Of a stretch of DNA of 32,293 bases, positions 27,556 through 32,293 are shown in pieces. Under the pieces are notes generated by a model that worked only from the letters and a program-made list of their open reading frames with translations, did no database searches and was not told the origin of the DNA. Made by a program: the position numbers and the translations under genes. Numbering within the stretch: the first letter of the stretch is position 1; the number at the start of each line of letters is the position of its first letter. The DNA lies in the IMG/VR virus record IMGVR_UViG_3300022074_000208, positions 1 through 32,293 of that record, one strand, 5' to 3'. Source of the DNA: a virus.

Positions 27556-27722
27556 AACATTTTGGTATAATATTTTGGATTATGATAATTATCGCTGGTG
27601 GTCTGAGTGTATCAACTACTTACATGATAGACAGTAGAATGGATGATATGGAAACTAGCATTGATGAAATAAATTCAATGTTAAAAGATATGACAATCAT
27701 CGGTAATACTCCAGAGGGATAA
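27552..27722 (+). CDS. Small membrane protein
   Basis: A 56-aa peptide with an N-terminal membrane anchor (FGIIFWIMIIIAGGLSVST) and a short acidic coiled coil (MDDMETSIDEINSMLKDM). This anchor plus coil layout is similar to small inner-membrane or spanin-like proteins. Coupled to the previous gene through ATGA. Confidence 0.6.
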   Translation: MKHFGIIFWIMIIIAGGLSVSTTYMIDSRMDDMETSIDEINSMLKDMTIIGNTPEG

Positions 27723-27726
27723 TGAT

Positions 27727-28011
27727 ATGAATAGATTTGAGTTTGTTAAAGGACGAAAATCTCCCAAGGATATGATTATGAAATTCAATGGGATTGCAGT
27801 GAAGTTTGAGGATGTTGCAAAGATGTGTTTGTTCTTTATGAAGAATGAGGATAACCTCTACCCACCATCACAAGGTTTCAAGGGTGCAGAACTATTTAAG
27901 AACTATATGTACGAAGTTCTGGAAACAAGGGAAATACCCAAGGATAAGAAATATGCAATCAAGAAAAACAAATTGACAAAGATAACTGAACAAGGTGAAA
28001 TATATGGTTAA
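27727..28011 (+). CDS. Hypothetical phage protein
   Basis: 94 aa. It has the pattern KFNGIAVKFEDVAKMCLFFMKNEDNLYPPSQGFKGAEL followed by basic helices (KKYAIKKNKLTK). Soluble, one Cys. The neighbouring genes are membrane proteins but this one has no anchor. AAGGTG near its end serves the overlapping next gene. Not recognised. Confidence 0.6.
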   Translation: MNRFEFVKGRKSPKDMIMKFNGIAVKFEDVAKMCLFFMKNEDNLYPPSQGFKGAELFKNYMYEVLETREIPKDKKYAIKKNKLTKITEQGEIYG

Positions 28012-28201
28012 TGTGGGAGGCCCTCCTAATCCAAGAGGTAAAATAAAACAGACACTAGATGGTAGAACACCAATAGACCAACAATCAGAATCATTGATAC
28101 TAAAATATACTGGTCTAAAGTTTCTGGTAGAGAATCCAAAAGCACCATTCGTATGGTTTGCAATTGGAATGATTTTAATTTTAAGTATTGAAGGATTTTG
28201 A
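28004..28201 (+). CDS. Small C-terminally anchored membrane protein
   Basis: 65 aa from the ATG at 28004 with AAGGTG 6 nt upstream. The N-terminus is Gly/Pro-rich and basic (VGGPPNPRGKIKQTLDGRTP), and the C-terminus is a membrane segment (APFVWFAIGMILILSIEGF). A tail-anchored topology with the soluble part in the cytoplasm is likely. Not recognised. Confidence 0.6.
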   Translation: MVNVGGPPNPRGKIKQTLDGRTPIDQQSESLILKYTGLKFLVENPKAPFVWFAIGMILILSIEGF

Positions 28202-28202
28202 C

Positions 28203-28454
28203 ATGAGTAATGAACCCTATCATAATGAAGGATTTGGTGTTGCGTTTGTGACAATTGTGATATTCACAATCATAGTACCAGCGCTTATGATACTATCAAT
28301 AGACGATGGTTTTGCAAAGTTTGTGAGTATGCGAGGTTTCGGTAGTGAGTGTTGGGAAAACAGTAAACATGAACGAGTGTGTAAAGAAGATAACACTTGT
28401 AAATTTGGACGTAACTTTTGTACTGAGAACGTCTTTAGGTGGAGAGAAAACTAA
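28203..28454 (+). CDS. Membrane protein with cysteine-rich outer domain
   Basis: 83 aa from the ATG at 28203. One membrane segment (FGVAFVTIVIFTIIVPALMILS) is followed by a domain with four cysteines (ECWENSKHERVCKEDNTC...FC) that could form two disulfides in the periplasm. Predicted orientation is N-in, C-out. Such proteins can alter the envelope or block superinfection; no direct evidence. The stop overlaps the next ATG. Confidence 0.6.
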   Translation: MSNEPYHNEGFGVAFVTIVIFTIIVPALMILSIDDGFAKFVSMRGFGSECWENSKHERVCKEDNTCKFGRNFCTENVFRWREN

Positions 28455-28693
28455 TGAGTGGTTCAATCAATACACCACTCAGACAATTGATTATGGATTG
28501 GACTGCGTGTCAATTATTAGAGAAAGACCCAGACAATCACATACTCAAGAAACTCCGTACATGGGAACACCCAGAGACAATAGAGTTAAATAAATTGTTG
28601 AGTAAATTTGAGAAAGATGGTAAGTACCCAGAACATTATAATTTAGATTGGGGTACAATCACATACGAAGATTTTATGAAAGATGGAGAATAA
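28454..28693 (+). CDS. Hypothetical soluble phage protein
   Basis: 79 aa from the ATG at 28454 with GGAGAG upstream. Helical with aromatic residues: LRQLIMDWTACQLLEKDPDNH, KKLRTWEHPETIELNKLLSKFEKDG, then YPEHYNLDWGTITYEDF. It overlaps the DoxX-like gene by 11 nt. Not recognised. Confidence 0.58.
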   Translation: MSGSINTPLRQLIMDWTACQLLEKDPDNHILKKLRTWEHPETIELNKLLSKFEKDGKYPEHYNLDWGTITYEDFMKDGE

Positions 28694-29129
28694 AGTGAAT
28701 ATATTGAGTAAATTAAAAATGCCTGATTTTTGTTTGTCACATTGGTTGTTACGAATACCACTTGCAATCGTGTTTATACAACAAGGATTAATGAAAATAC
28801 CAGTAGACATAGAAGAGGCGTCTTCCTATGGGCTATCATACTTGGTTTGGTGGTTTGTTGCATATGGAGAACTATTAGGGGGTATCGGACTTATTATTGG
28901 TGGTCTGTTGAATAGACCCTATCTACCAATATTGGAAAGGTGTTATATTCCAGACATAGGAGATGCAATTACACGTTTTAGTGGTATTACATTATGTTGC
29001 ATTATGACTGGTGTTATCTGGATAGGAGAACCAGAGTCTTTCATGGACGTAATACTTTATGATAATCTTCATGTGTTTCTCTGGGTAGGTGGACTTATAT
29101 TTGCACTAAGGGGGAATCGTTTAACATGA
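28683..29129 (+). CDS. DoxX-like membrane protein
   Basis: A 148-aa protein with four predicted membrane segments: about 22-40 (LLRIPLAIVFIQQGLMKI), 55-80 (WFVAYGELLGGIGLIIGGLL), 98-114 (GITLCCIMTGVIWIG) and 128-143 (HVFLWVGGLIFALRG). The LRIPLAIVFIQQGLMKIP start and the GELLGGIGLIIGGLL Gly-rich second helix are the DoxX pattern. Cellular DoxX-like proteins are linked to quinone or redox chemistry. A phage copy could change host respiration, which is inference. Confidence 0.68.
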   Translation: MENKVNILSKLKMPDFCLSHWLLRIPLAIVFIQQGLMKIPVDIEEASSYGLSYLVWWFVAYGELLGGIGLIIGGLLNRPYLPILERCYIPDIGDAITRFSGITLCCIMTGVIWIGEPESFMDVILYDNLHVFLWVGGLIFALRGNRLT

Positions 29130-29329
29130 TTTATGGATACATATTAATTATGGTGACAATGTTACCATCTGGAGACATAGAGAGTACTGCACTTGATTGG
29201 TTCAATGACCCATACGAGTGTGTAGAGGTTGCACACTATCACCACGAAAATCATGAGTCACCTTTGGGTGTAGGGTTTACTTGTATAGAAGATGTATACC
29301 AGATAATAGAAAAGGATTTAGATGAATAA
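29126..29329 (+). CDS. Small phage protein with hydrophobic N-terminus and paired cysteines
   Basis: 67 aa overlapping the DoxX-like gene by 4 nt. The N-terminus IYGYILIMVTMLPSGD could be a weak export signal. FNDPYECVEVAHYHHEN and GFTCIEDVYQ hold two cysteines, matching the layout of the gene at 8137. Three adjacent His residues may add metal binding. Function unknown. Confidence 0.55.
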   Translation: MIYGYILIMVTMLPSGDIESTALDWFNDPYECVEVAHYHHENHESPLGVGFTCIEDVYQIIEKDLDE

Positions 29330-29432
29330 GAATGTAACAGAAGGTCAAGCACTTCTTCTCATTGTTGCACTATTCTTTGGTGGAACATTTCTACTCAACG
29401 CAATCGTCTATGGACTTATAGGAGGTTTGTAA
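29322..29432 (+). CDS. Tiny membrane protein
   Basis: A 36-aa peptide: a polar start (NKNVTEGQA) and one membrane segment (LLLIVALFFGGTFLLNAIVYGLI). It overlaps the gene before by 8 nt and the next by 1 nt (TAATG), and GGAGG at its end serves the next start. Too small to assign; single-pass membrane peptides of this size are common in phage host-takeover regions. Confidence 0.6.
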   Translation: MNKNVTEGQALLLIVALFFGGTFLLNAIVYGLIGGL

Positions 29433-29692
29433 TGGGTCTATGGAACTGGGGAAAAGGTAAGAGTAAACCACAAATCAGTACGATTGTAGAAGTGGATTCG
29501 GATAGGGTTTCATGTAGTGGTGAGGCAAACGACCATCCAAAGGTTTGGTATACAGTTCCAGAAGAGGGCTATGTGCAATGTGGGTATTGCGATATTATGT
29601 TCATGCGAAAGAAACTTACAGAGGTAGAAATGCTTGACAAATACTATAATGGGTCTACGTTTAACAAGAATGGAATAGACAATGACTTTTAG
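29432..29692 (+). CDS. CHCC-type zinc-ribbon protein
   Basis: 86 aa. VSCSGEANDHPKVWYTVPEEGYVQCGYCDIMF matches the zf-CHCC pattern, C...HP.VY......G...CxYC...F, known from NDUFS6 and small bacterial zinc proteins. All four ligands are present. It may bind a host complex; in cells the family is tied to respiratory complex I. It lies between two membrane proteins and two genes after the DoxX-like gene, so a shared respiratory target is possible (inference). Its end overlaps the DUF2061-like gene by 11 nt. Confidence 0.72.
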   Translation: MGLWNWGKGKSKPQISTIVEVDSDRVSCSGEANDHPKVWYTVPEEGYVQCGYCDIMFMRKKLTEVEMLDKYYNGSTFNKNGIDNDF

Positions 29693-29885
29693 ACGTATAA
29701 TCAAAACGTGTACATGGCAAATCCTTGGAGTCATCTGGTTCATGAGTTATGCACTCATTACTGGTGGTGACTTTTGGTATACTCTAGGGTTATCCCTTGC
29801 ATCCATACCAGCAGGAAGTATCATGTTTTATACTCATGAATGGGTCTGGGATAAATTAGATATATCGAAGATGGACAAATACTAA
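29682..29885 (+). CDS. DUF2061-like membrane protein
   Basis: 67 aa with two membrane segments, FRRIIKTCTWQILGVIWFMSYALITG and WYTLGLSLASIPAGSIMFY, and the closing motif YTHEWVWDKLD. The basic start RRIIKTxTW and the YxHEWxW end define the DUF2061 family of small bacterial membrane proteins. Function unknown in cells and phages. Confidence 0.72.
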   Translation: MTFRRIIKTCTWQILGVIWFMSYALITGGDFWYTLGLSLASIPAGSIMFYTHEWVWDKLDISKMDKY

Positions 29886-29886
29886 G

Positions 29887-30054
29887 ATGAAATATGCAGT
29901 ATTGATAGAAGCATTCGAAGGAGAATGGGATTACGTCAGAGTCGAGTCGAATTGGAATTACACAACTCCAGTAAAAACATTCACCAATAAAGAGGACGCA
30001 GAGAAAGAAGCAAACAAATGGAATACTGGACAAGTCGTACAATACGATTCATAG
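29887..30054 (+). CDS. Hypothetical small phage protein
   Basis: A 55-aa soluble peptide: KYAVLIEAFEGEWDYVRVES, then WNYTTPVKTFTNKEDAEKEA and a short end. This strand-strand-helix pattern (YVRVES...VKTFxNKEDAEKxA) is typical of small beta-alpha phage proteins that adjust or bind other proteins. It overlaps the next gene by 37 nt. Confidence 0.6.
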   Translation: MKYAVLIEAFEGEWDYVRVESNWNYTTPVKTFTNKEDAEKEANKWNTGQVVQYDS

Positions 30055-30230
30055 GACATTACCGAAAGTTGCGTGAGAAGAGGTGTGAGTCTAATTCTAA
30101 GACGCTTGTAGAGGTATTACTGAGTCAAGTACCTCTTGGTGCATACCATCCATCGTACAGTATATGGAACTGCACAATATGGGCATGGTCAAACAGTAAA
30201 ACACACAAAGTAAACGGAGAGTATCTATGA
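30018..30230 (+). CDS. Hypothetical phage protein
   Basis: 70 aa if it starts at the ATG at 30018 inside the previous gene; TTG or GTG codons near 30070 would remove most of the overlap. Basic N-terminus (FIGHYRKLREKRCESNSKT), then an aromatic part (AYHPSYSIWNCTIWAWSNSK). The stop overlaps the next ATG (ATGA). Not recognised. Confidence 0.5.
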   Translation: MEYWTSRTIRFIGHYRKLREKRCESNSKTLVEVLLSQVPLGAYHPSYSIWNCTIWAWSNSKTHKVNGEYL

Positions 30231-30304
30231 TAAATGATTGGTATGTAGTTATTATCTGTATTCTATTATTAGGAGCGTTGTTGTATAGTGCGTACTTTAC
30301 TTAA
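30227..30304 (+). CDS. Tiny membrane peptide
   Basis: A 25-aa peptide, almost all one membrane segment (WYVVIICILLLGALLYSAYF), preceded by CGGAGA and overlapping the previous stop as ATGA. Its end overlaps the next gene by 17 nt. Real by coupling and ribosome site, but short enough for caution. Confidence 0.5.
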   Translation: MINDWYVVIICILLLGALLYSAYFT

Positions 30305-30458
30305 AACATGGATGTATGCGTTAGGAAGTTACTCTGACGAGAAGACAAAGAAATATGACAGAAGTATGTTAGTGATTCGTAGTGCATGGGTATTATTACA
30401 CATCACAACGTGTTTGTTTATAATTATTGGTAATGGAAGGATATTAGGGCTATGGTAG
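30288..30458 (+). CDS. Small conserved membrane protein, GTG start
   Basis: 56 aa from the GTG at 30288. A short basic part (RTLLKTWMYALGSYSDEKTKK) precedes a membrane segment (WVLLHITTCLFIIIGNGRILGLW). The ending LHIxTCxFIIxGNxRxLGxW recalls small proteins of T4-like cyanophages, from memory. Overlaps the next gene by 7 nt. Confidence 0.58.
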   Translation: MRTLLKTWMYALGSYSDEKTKKYDRSMLVIRSAWVLLHITTCLFIIIGNGRILGLW

Positions 30459-30625
30459 AAAAATATATACCGAAATTCACAACTGGTGTAGGTGAGGGTA
30501 TTTCAACGACAGATAAAACACTTAGACGAGAAATAACAAAACTATCAGAAACGTATAATAAGATAATAGAACTATACGAAAAACGTATTAGTGCATTAGA
30601 AAAAAGACTTGCAGAATATGACTGA
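30452..30625 (+). CDS. Small coiled-coil protein
   Basis: 57 aa. A loop-rich N-terminus (VEKYIPKFTTGVGEGISTTD) is followed by one long coiled coil (LRREITKLSETYNKIIELYE and KRISALEKRLAEYD). It overlaps both neighbours (7 and 8 nt). Function unknown; an oligomer is likely. Confidence 0.58.
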   Translation: MVEKYIPKFTTGVGEGISTTDKTLRREITKLSETYNKIIELYEKRISALEKRLAEYD

Positions 30626-30851
30626 AAAAGAAAAGAGTATTGTATTCATAACAGACCTTATAGAGAATAAACTACGAAAAGAACGTGAAATAGAATACTT
30701 TGAAGAGAAACTCAAAGAAATAGAGAAGAAACTCTTCTTTCTCAAGAAGGAACAGAATGTTACGGAAACAATCTTAGATATCATACAGAACGAAAAGGTA
30801 CTAGAGTTTAAACAAGTCATGTTAGAACTCAAGGGTCAAACAGACGAGTGA
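30618..30851 (+). CDS. Coiled-coil protein
   Basis: 77 aa from the ATG at 30618. Nearly the whole length is a charged helix (RKEREIEYFEEKLKEIEKKL, FFLKKEQNVTETILDIIQNE). Follows directly on another coiled-coil gene, so the two might form a hetero-oligomer. Not recognised. Confidence 0.6.
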   Translation: MTEKEKSIVFITDLIENKLRKEREIEYFEEKLKEIEKKLFFLKKEQNVTETILDIIQNEKVLEFKQVMLELKGQTDE

Positions 30852-30967
30852 AAATACTCATGATAATTACCATATTGAGTAATCTTCTAATAGTAGATGA
30901 AGAACTATTACGAACCAGACCGACAGGCGGATATAGAAAAGAAGAGGATATGGGAAAACATGGGTAA
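30848..30967 (+). CDS. Small protein with hydrophobic N-terminus, GTG start
   Basis: A 39-aa peptide beginning at a GTG inside the previous TGA (GTGA). A hydrophobic stretch (ILMIITILSNLLIV) is followed by a polar tail (DEELLRTRPTGGYRKEED). It is the last gene of the run of small genes; no terminator was found after it before the next promoter at 31064. Confidence 0.45.
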   Translation: MKILMIITILSNLLIVDEELLRTRPTGGYRKEEDMGKHG

Positions 30968-31063
30968 TTATGGGATTTGCGTAAAATAATTAAAAAGGTT
31001 TAAAAGAATAGGATTCTCTTGTGATTAAATTCTGTTGTCTATCGAATTTTTAAAACGAATCAC

Positions 31064-31092
31064 TTGACAAATATATGCGAATCGGTTACTAT
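31064..31092 (+). promoter_or_regulatory. Promoter of a second non-coding unit
   Basis: TTGACA (31064-31069), 17-nt spacer with GAATC, TACTAT (31087-31092). It is directly preceded by AACGAATCAC, the inverse of the GTGATTCGTT leader motif. RNA would start near 31099; no good ORF follows before a terminator. Confidence 0.7.
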
Positions 31093-31098
31093 ATAAGA

Positions 31099-31325
31099 GT
31101 AATAGGGAGATGTTCCCATAAAAAGACCTCATGTTATCTTCATAGTAATATGATTTAATTCATGTTGTCTGAACACATCGCTCTATTGTGGACTGCGTTT
31201 GGGGTGCCCCTTAGTTCATAACCACGTTAAAAAACTAATGAACAAAATTGCAGAAAGACACCAGAGTAAAAGATACTGTGCAGGCAGCGAGTATCGTAAA
31301 AGTCCTCTCTGGTGTCTTTTTTTTT
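31099..31325 (+). ncRNA. Candidate structured non-coding RNA
   Basis: About 225 nt between its own promoter and an intrinsic terminator, with no likely ORF. Visible elements: GGGA/TCCC hairpin near 31105-31116, GGGG-TG-CCCC at 31201-31210, GTTCAT with ATGAAC (about 31213-31242), and a long closing hairpin AAAGACACCAGAG/CTCTGGTGTCTTT that encloses GATACT/AGTATC. It is not a tRNA or tmRNA, and I do not recognise 6S or another known family. A direct repeat of an upstream block (GATTTAATTC...TGTTGTCT) falls inside it. Function unknown. Confidence 0.55.
31254..31325 (+). terminator. Intrinsic terminator with large apical stem
   Basis: AAAGACACCAGAG (31254-31266) pairs perfectly over 13 bp with CTCTGGTGTCTTT (31307-31319), followed by a T9 run. 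The 40-nt apex contains a second hairpin, GATACT (31272-31277) with AGTATC (31290-31295). Confidence 0.85.
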
Positions 31326-31335
31326 GTTAAAAGAC

Positions 31336-31364
31336 TTGACAAACGAATCATAGTTTGGTATACT
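31336..31364 (+). promoter_or_regulatory. Sigma70-type promoter
   Basis: TTGACA (31336-31341), 17-nt spacer with GAATC, TATACT (31359-31364), then GATTC. It is only about 10 nt from the ATG at 31374, so the first transcript would be almost leaderless. Confidence 0.78.
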
Positions 31365-31373
31365 GATTCTGTA

Positions 31374-31469
31374 ATGAGAAAGATATTAGGATATATATTG
31401 ATGATTCTTGGAGTATTATTCGTAGTACACCTATTAGCAATATATTGGTTATTAACAGTTTTATTTTAG
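31374..31469 (+). CDS. Tiny membrane peptide, near-leaderless
   Basis: 31 aa: a basic start (RKILGY) and one membrane segment (ILMILGVLFVVHLLAIYWLLTVLF). The frame is open upstream to 31248, but that would run back through the terminator and promoter. With RNA starting about 31371 the message has almost no leader, so the peptide may be translated as a leaderless mRNA or not at all. GAAAGGA beyond its stop serves the next gene. Confidence 0.45.
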   Translation: MRKILGYILMILGVLFVVHLLAIYWLLTVLF

Positions 31470-31480
31470 AAAGGAATTAT

Positions 31481-31876
31481 ATGACTGCAATTGCAAATGA
31501 CATACCACACACAATATATACAGAGGCACATTCTAAGGGAATGTCCGCTGGGAATGAATGTTCACCAACTCCAATGGTGGTAGGACAACCAACAACTCCT
31601 CTAGGGAATGACATAGATTATAATAAAGAAACGTACTATGTCTCTGATGGGGTCTGTGGTTTTGCATGGGTCAATATCAAGCCTGCAAGAGGAGGCTTCG
31701 TAAAGTATCTGAAAGAGAAAGGTATTGGAAGAAAAGATGACTACTATGGTGGATACACTGTATGGGTTTCAGAATTCGGTCAATCCCTTGCGAGAAAAGA
31801 ATCATATGCAAGAGCGTTTGCAGATGTTCTAACAACGAATGGTATCAAAGCGTATTCAATGAGTAGGATGGACTAA
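31481..31876 (+). CDS. Conserved phage protein, unknown function
   Basis: 131 aa from the ATG at 31481 with GAAAGGA upstream. Seen: HSKGMSAGNECSPTPMVVG, YYVSDGVCGFAWVNIKPARGGFVKYLKE, YGGYTVWVSEFGQSLARKESYARAFADVL, and a terminal IKAYSMSRMD. This VCGFAWV...GY.xWVxxFGQSxxRKExYAxAFAxVL pattern occurs in many tailed phages without a known function. Two cysteines, soluble. It has the promoter at 31336. Confidence 0.75.
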   Translation: MTAIANDIPHTIYTEAHSKGMSAGNECSPTPMVVGQPTTPLGNDIDYNKETYYVSDGVCGFAWVNIKPARGGFVKYLKEKGIGRKDDYYGGYTVWVSEFGQSLARKESYARAFADVLTTNGIKAYSMSRMD

Positions 31877-31880
31877 TGAC

Positions 31881-31910
31881 TTGACAATATATATAAACGT
31901 ATGATATAAT
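31881..31910 (+). promoter_or_regulatory. Promoter for the lipoprotein gene
   Basis: TTGACA (31881-31886), 18-nt spacer, TATAAT (31905-31910). It leaves a leader of about 75 nt with a C6 run (31925-31931) and a matching GAGGG (31941-31946) that could fold a hairpin, then GGAGAAA before the ATG. Confidence 0.75.
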
Positions 31911-31990
31911 ATGACTTATAATATACCCCCCTTAAAACTGAGAGGGTTTATATAATCTATAAATGCAATAAAGATACGGAGAAAAATCTC

Positions 31991-32191
31991 ATGAAAAAAC
32001 TATTACTAATTACTCCCATACTATTTCTAATGGGATGTCAAACTTCATATATCACAAATGACGGAGAACGTCTGATATCTAACTCTGTAGTTGGGTGTGC
32101 AGTAGGACAAGTATTATTTGATGCGTGTGCAGAGGGAGCCGCTGTCGCAGCTGGTTCGACAATTATATCTGACCAAAAGAAACTCCCATGA
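31991..32191 (+). CDS. Small lipoprotein
   Basis: 66 aa with a clear lipoprotein signal: KKLLLITPILFLMGC, lipobox LMGC with the lipidated Cys at residue 16. The mature part has two more cysteines (VGCAVGQVLFDACAEG) and a Gly/Ala-rich helix (AEGAAVAAGSTII) of the glycine-zipper sort that can insert into membranes. Likely anchored in the inner or outer membrane; roles such as superinfection exclusion or o-spanin are possible. It overlaps the next gene by 4 nt. Confidence 0.78.
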   Translation: MKKLLLITPILFLMGCQTSYITNDGERLISNSVVGCAVGQVLFDACAEGAAVAAGSTIISDQKKLP

Positions 32192-32271
32192 ACAAAGAAG
32201 CTATACTCACACACTTCTTTATGTTTATATTCGGTTGTGTGATGATGTATATGATGGTGAGCTATCTATGA
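32188..32271 (+). CDS. Tiny membrane peptide next to the lipoprotein
   Basis: A 27-aa peptide starting inside the lipoprotein stop (ATGA). It is one membrane segment (ILTHFFMFIFGCVMMYMMVSYL). The pairing of a lipoprotein with a coupled inner-membrane peptide is noteworthy, but the peptide is too short for a spanin. Its stop overlaps the next ATG. Confidence 0.5.
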   Translation: MNKEAILTHFFMFIFGCVMMYMMVSYL

Positions 32272-32293
32272 TACCACACGACTTTGAAGATAA
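32268..32293 (+). CDS. Start of a gene cut by the window end
   Basis: An ATG inside the previous stop (ATGA) opens a frame MIPHDFED that runs to the last base. Coupling suggests it is real. Nothing else can be said. Confidence 0.4.

Noticed and set aside
31099-31325. 6S RNA
   Set aside because: Size is near, but the 5' and 3' ends do not pair into the single long hairpin with a central bubble that 6S needs.
1-32293. CRISPR arrays, insertion sequences, integrase or attachment sites
   Set aside because: No regularly spaced repeats, transposase, integrase or tRNA-derived att site were seen on either strand; the gene set is that of a lytic myovirus.

Overview
The window is a contiguous piece of an AT-rich T4-like myovirus genome. 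Recognisable T4-type genes include RNase H, gp33, gp59, gp32, gp26, gp51-like, gp54-like, gp4, gp48, gp53 and a gp27-like hub. Marine T4-like accessory genes are mixed in: phoH, thyX, a 2OG-Fe(II) oxygenase, a DUF6433-like protein, ribosomal protein bS21 and a P-loop kinase. The best clue to the host is a circularly permuted tmRNA gene, the form typical of Alphaproteobacteria. Together with the low GC and bS21 this fits a marine alphaproteobacterial phage such as a SAR11/Pelagibacter myovirus (HTVC008M-like). That host assignment is inference.

Layout. 1-2700: small unknown genes, then a compact bS21 / conserved protein / RNase H / DUF6433-like operon. 2690-2810: a promoter, hairpin and terminator unit with no ORF, read here as a small RNA. 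2816-9184: early/middle genes, including a SprT-like protease, two wall hydrolases (SleB-like and M15), PhoH, a PD-(D/E)XK exonuclease and a thermonuclease. 9167-9530: permuted tmRNA encoding the tag ANDDFAPVDYALAA. 9730-13786: membrane protein, 2OG oxygenase, gp33, gp59, ThyX and gp32, closed by a terminator. 13872-22794: late region. A plus-strand late promoter drives two small genes. A minus-strand tail block follows (gp4, MIP18/DUF59, unknown, gp54-like, gp26/gp51 with a probable -1 frameshift, EF-hand membrane protein, tape measure). A plus-strand baseplate block (gp48, gp53, gp27-like) completes it. 22849-23644: a small basic protein and a P-loop kinase. 23738-30967: a long run of tiny, overlapping, mostly unknown genes, many encoding single-pass membrane proteins, plus a second zinc protease, DoxX-like, DUF2061-like and CHCC zinc-ribbon proteins. 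31064-31325: a second independent RNA-like unit. 31336-32293: small membrane proteins, a conserved 131-aa protein and a lipoprotein.

Regulation. At least twelve TTGACA/TTGACT promoters are visible. Five share a dyad (TGTT-N5-AACA) inside the -35/-10 spacer, and these drive both zinc-protease genes and several small unknown genes. T4-like late motifs (TATAAATA) lie before the late genes and before the tmRNA, and gp33, the late co-activator, is encoded here. GANTC, the alphaproteobacterial CcrM methylation site, is present in or next to nine of the twelve promoters.

Most exciting: the RNA at about 2723-2806 carries a CU-rich anti-Shine-Dalgarno loop. It is complementary over 23 nt (11 + 12, separated by a 3-nt bulge) to the 5' end and ribosome binding site of the late mRNA beginning near 13886. 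This predicts a phage-encoded antisense sRNA that controls a late message in trans. With bS21 and tmRNA, the window suggests unusually heavy phage investment in controlling translation.
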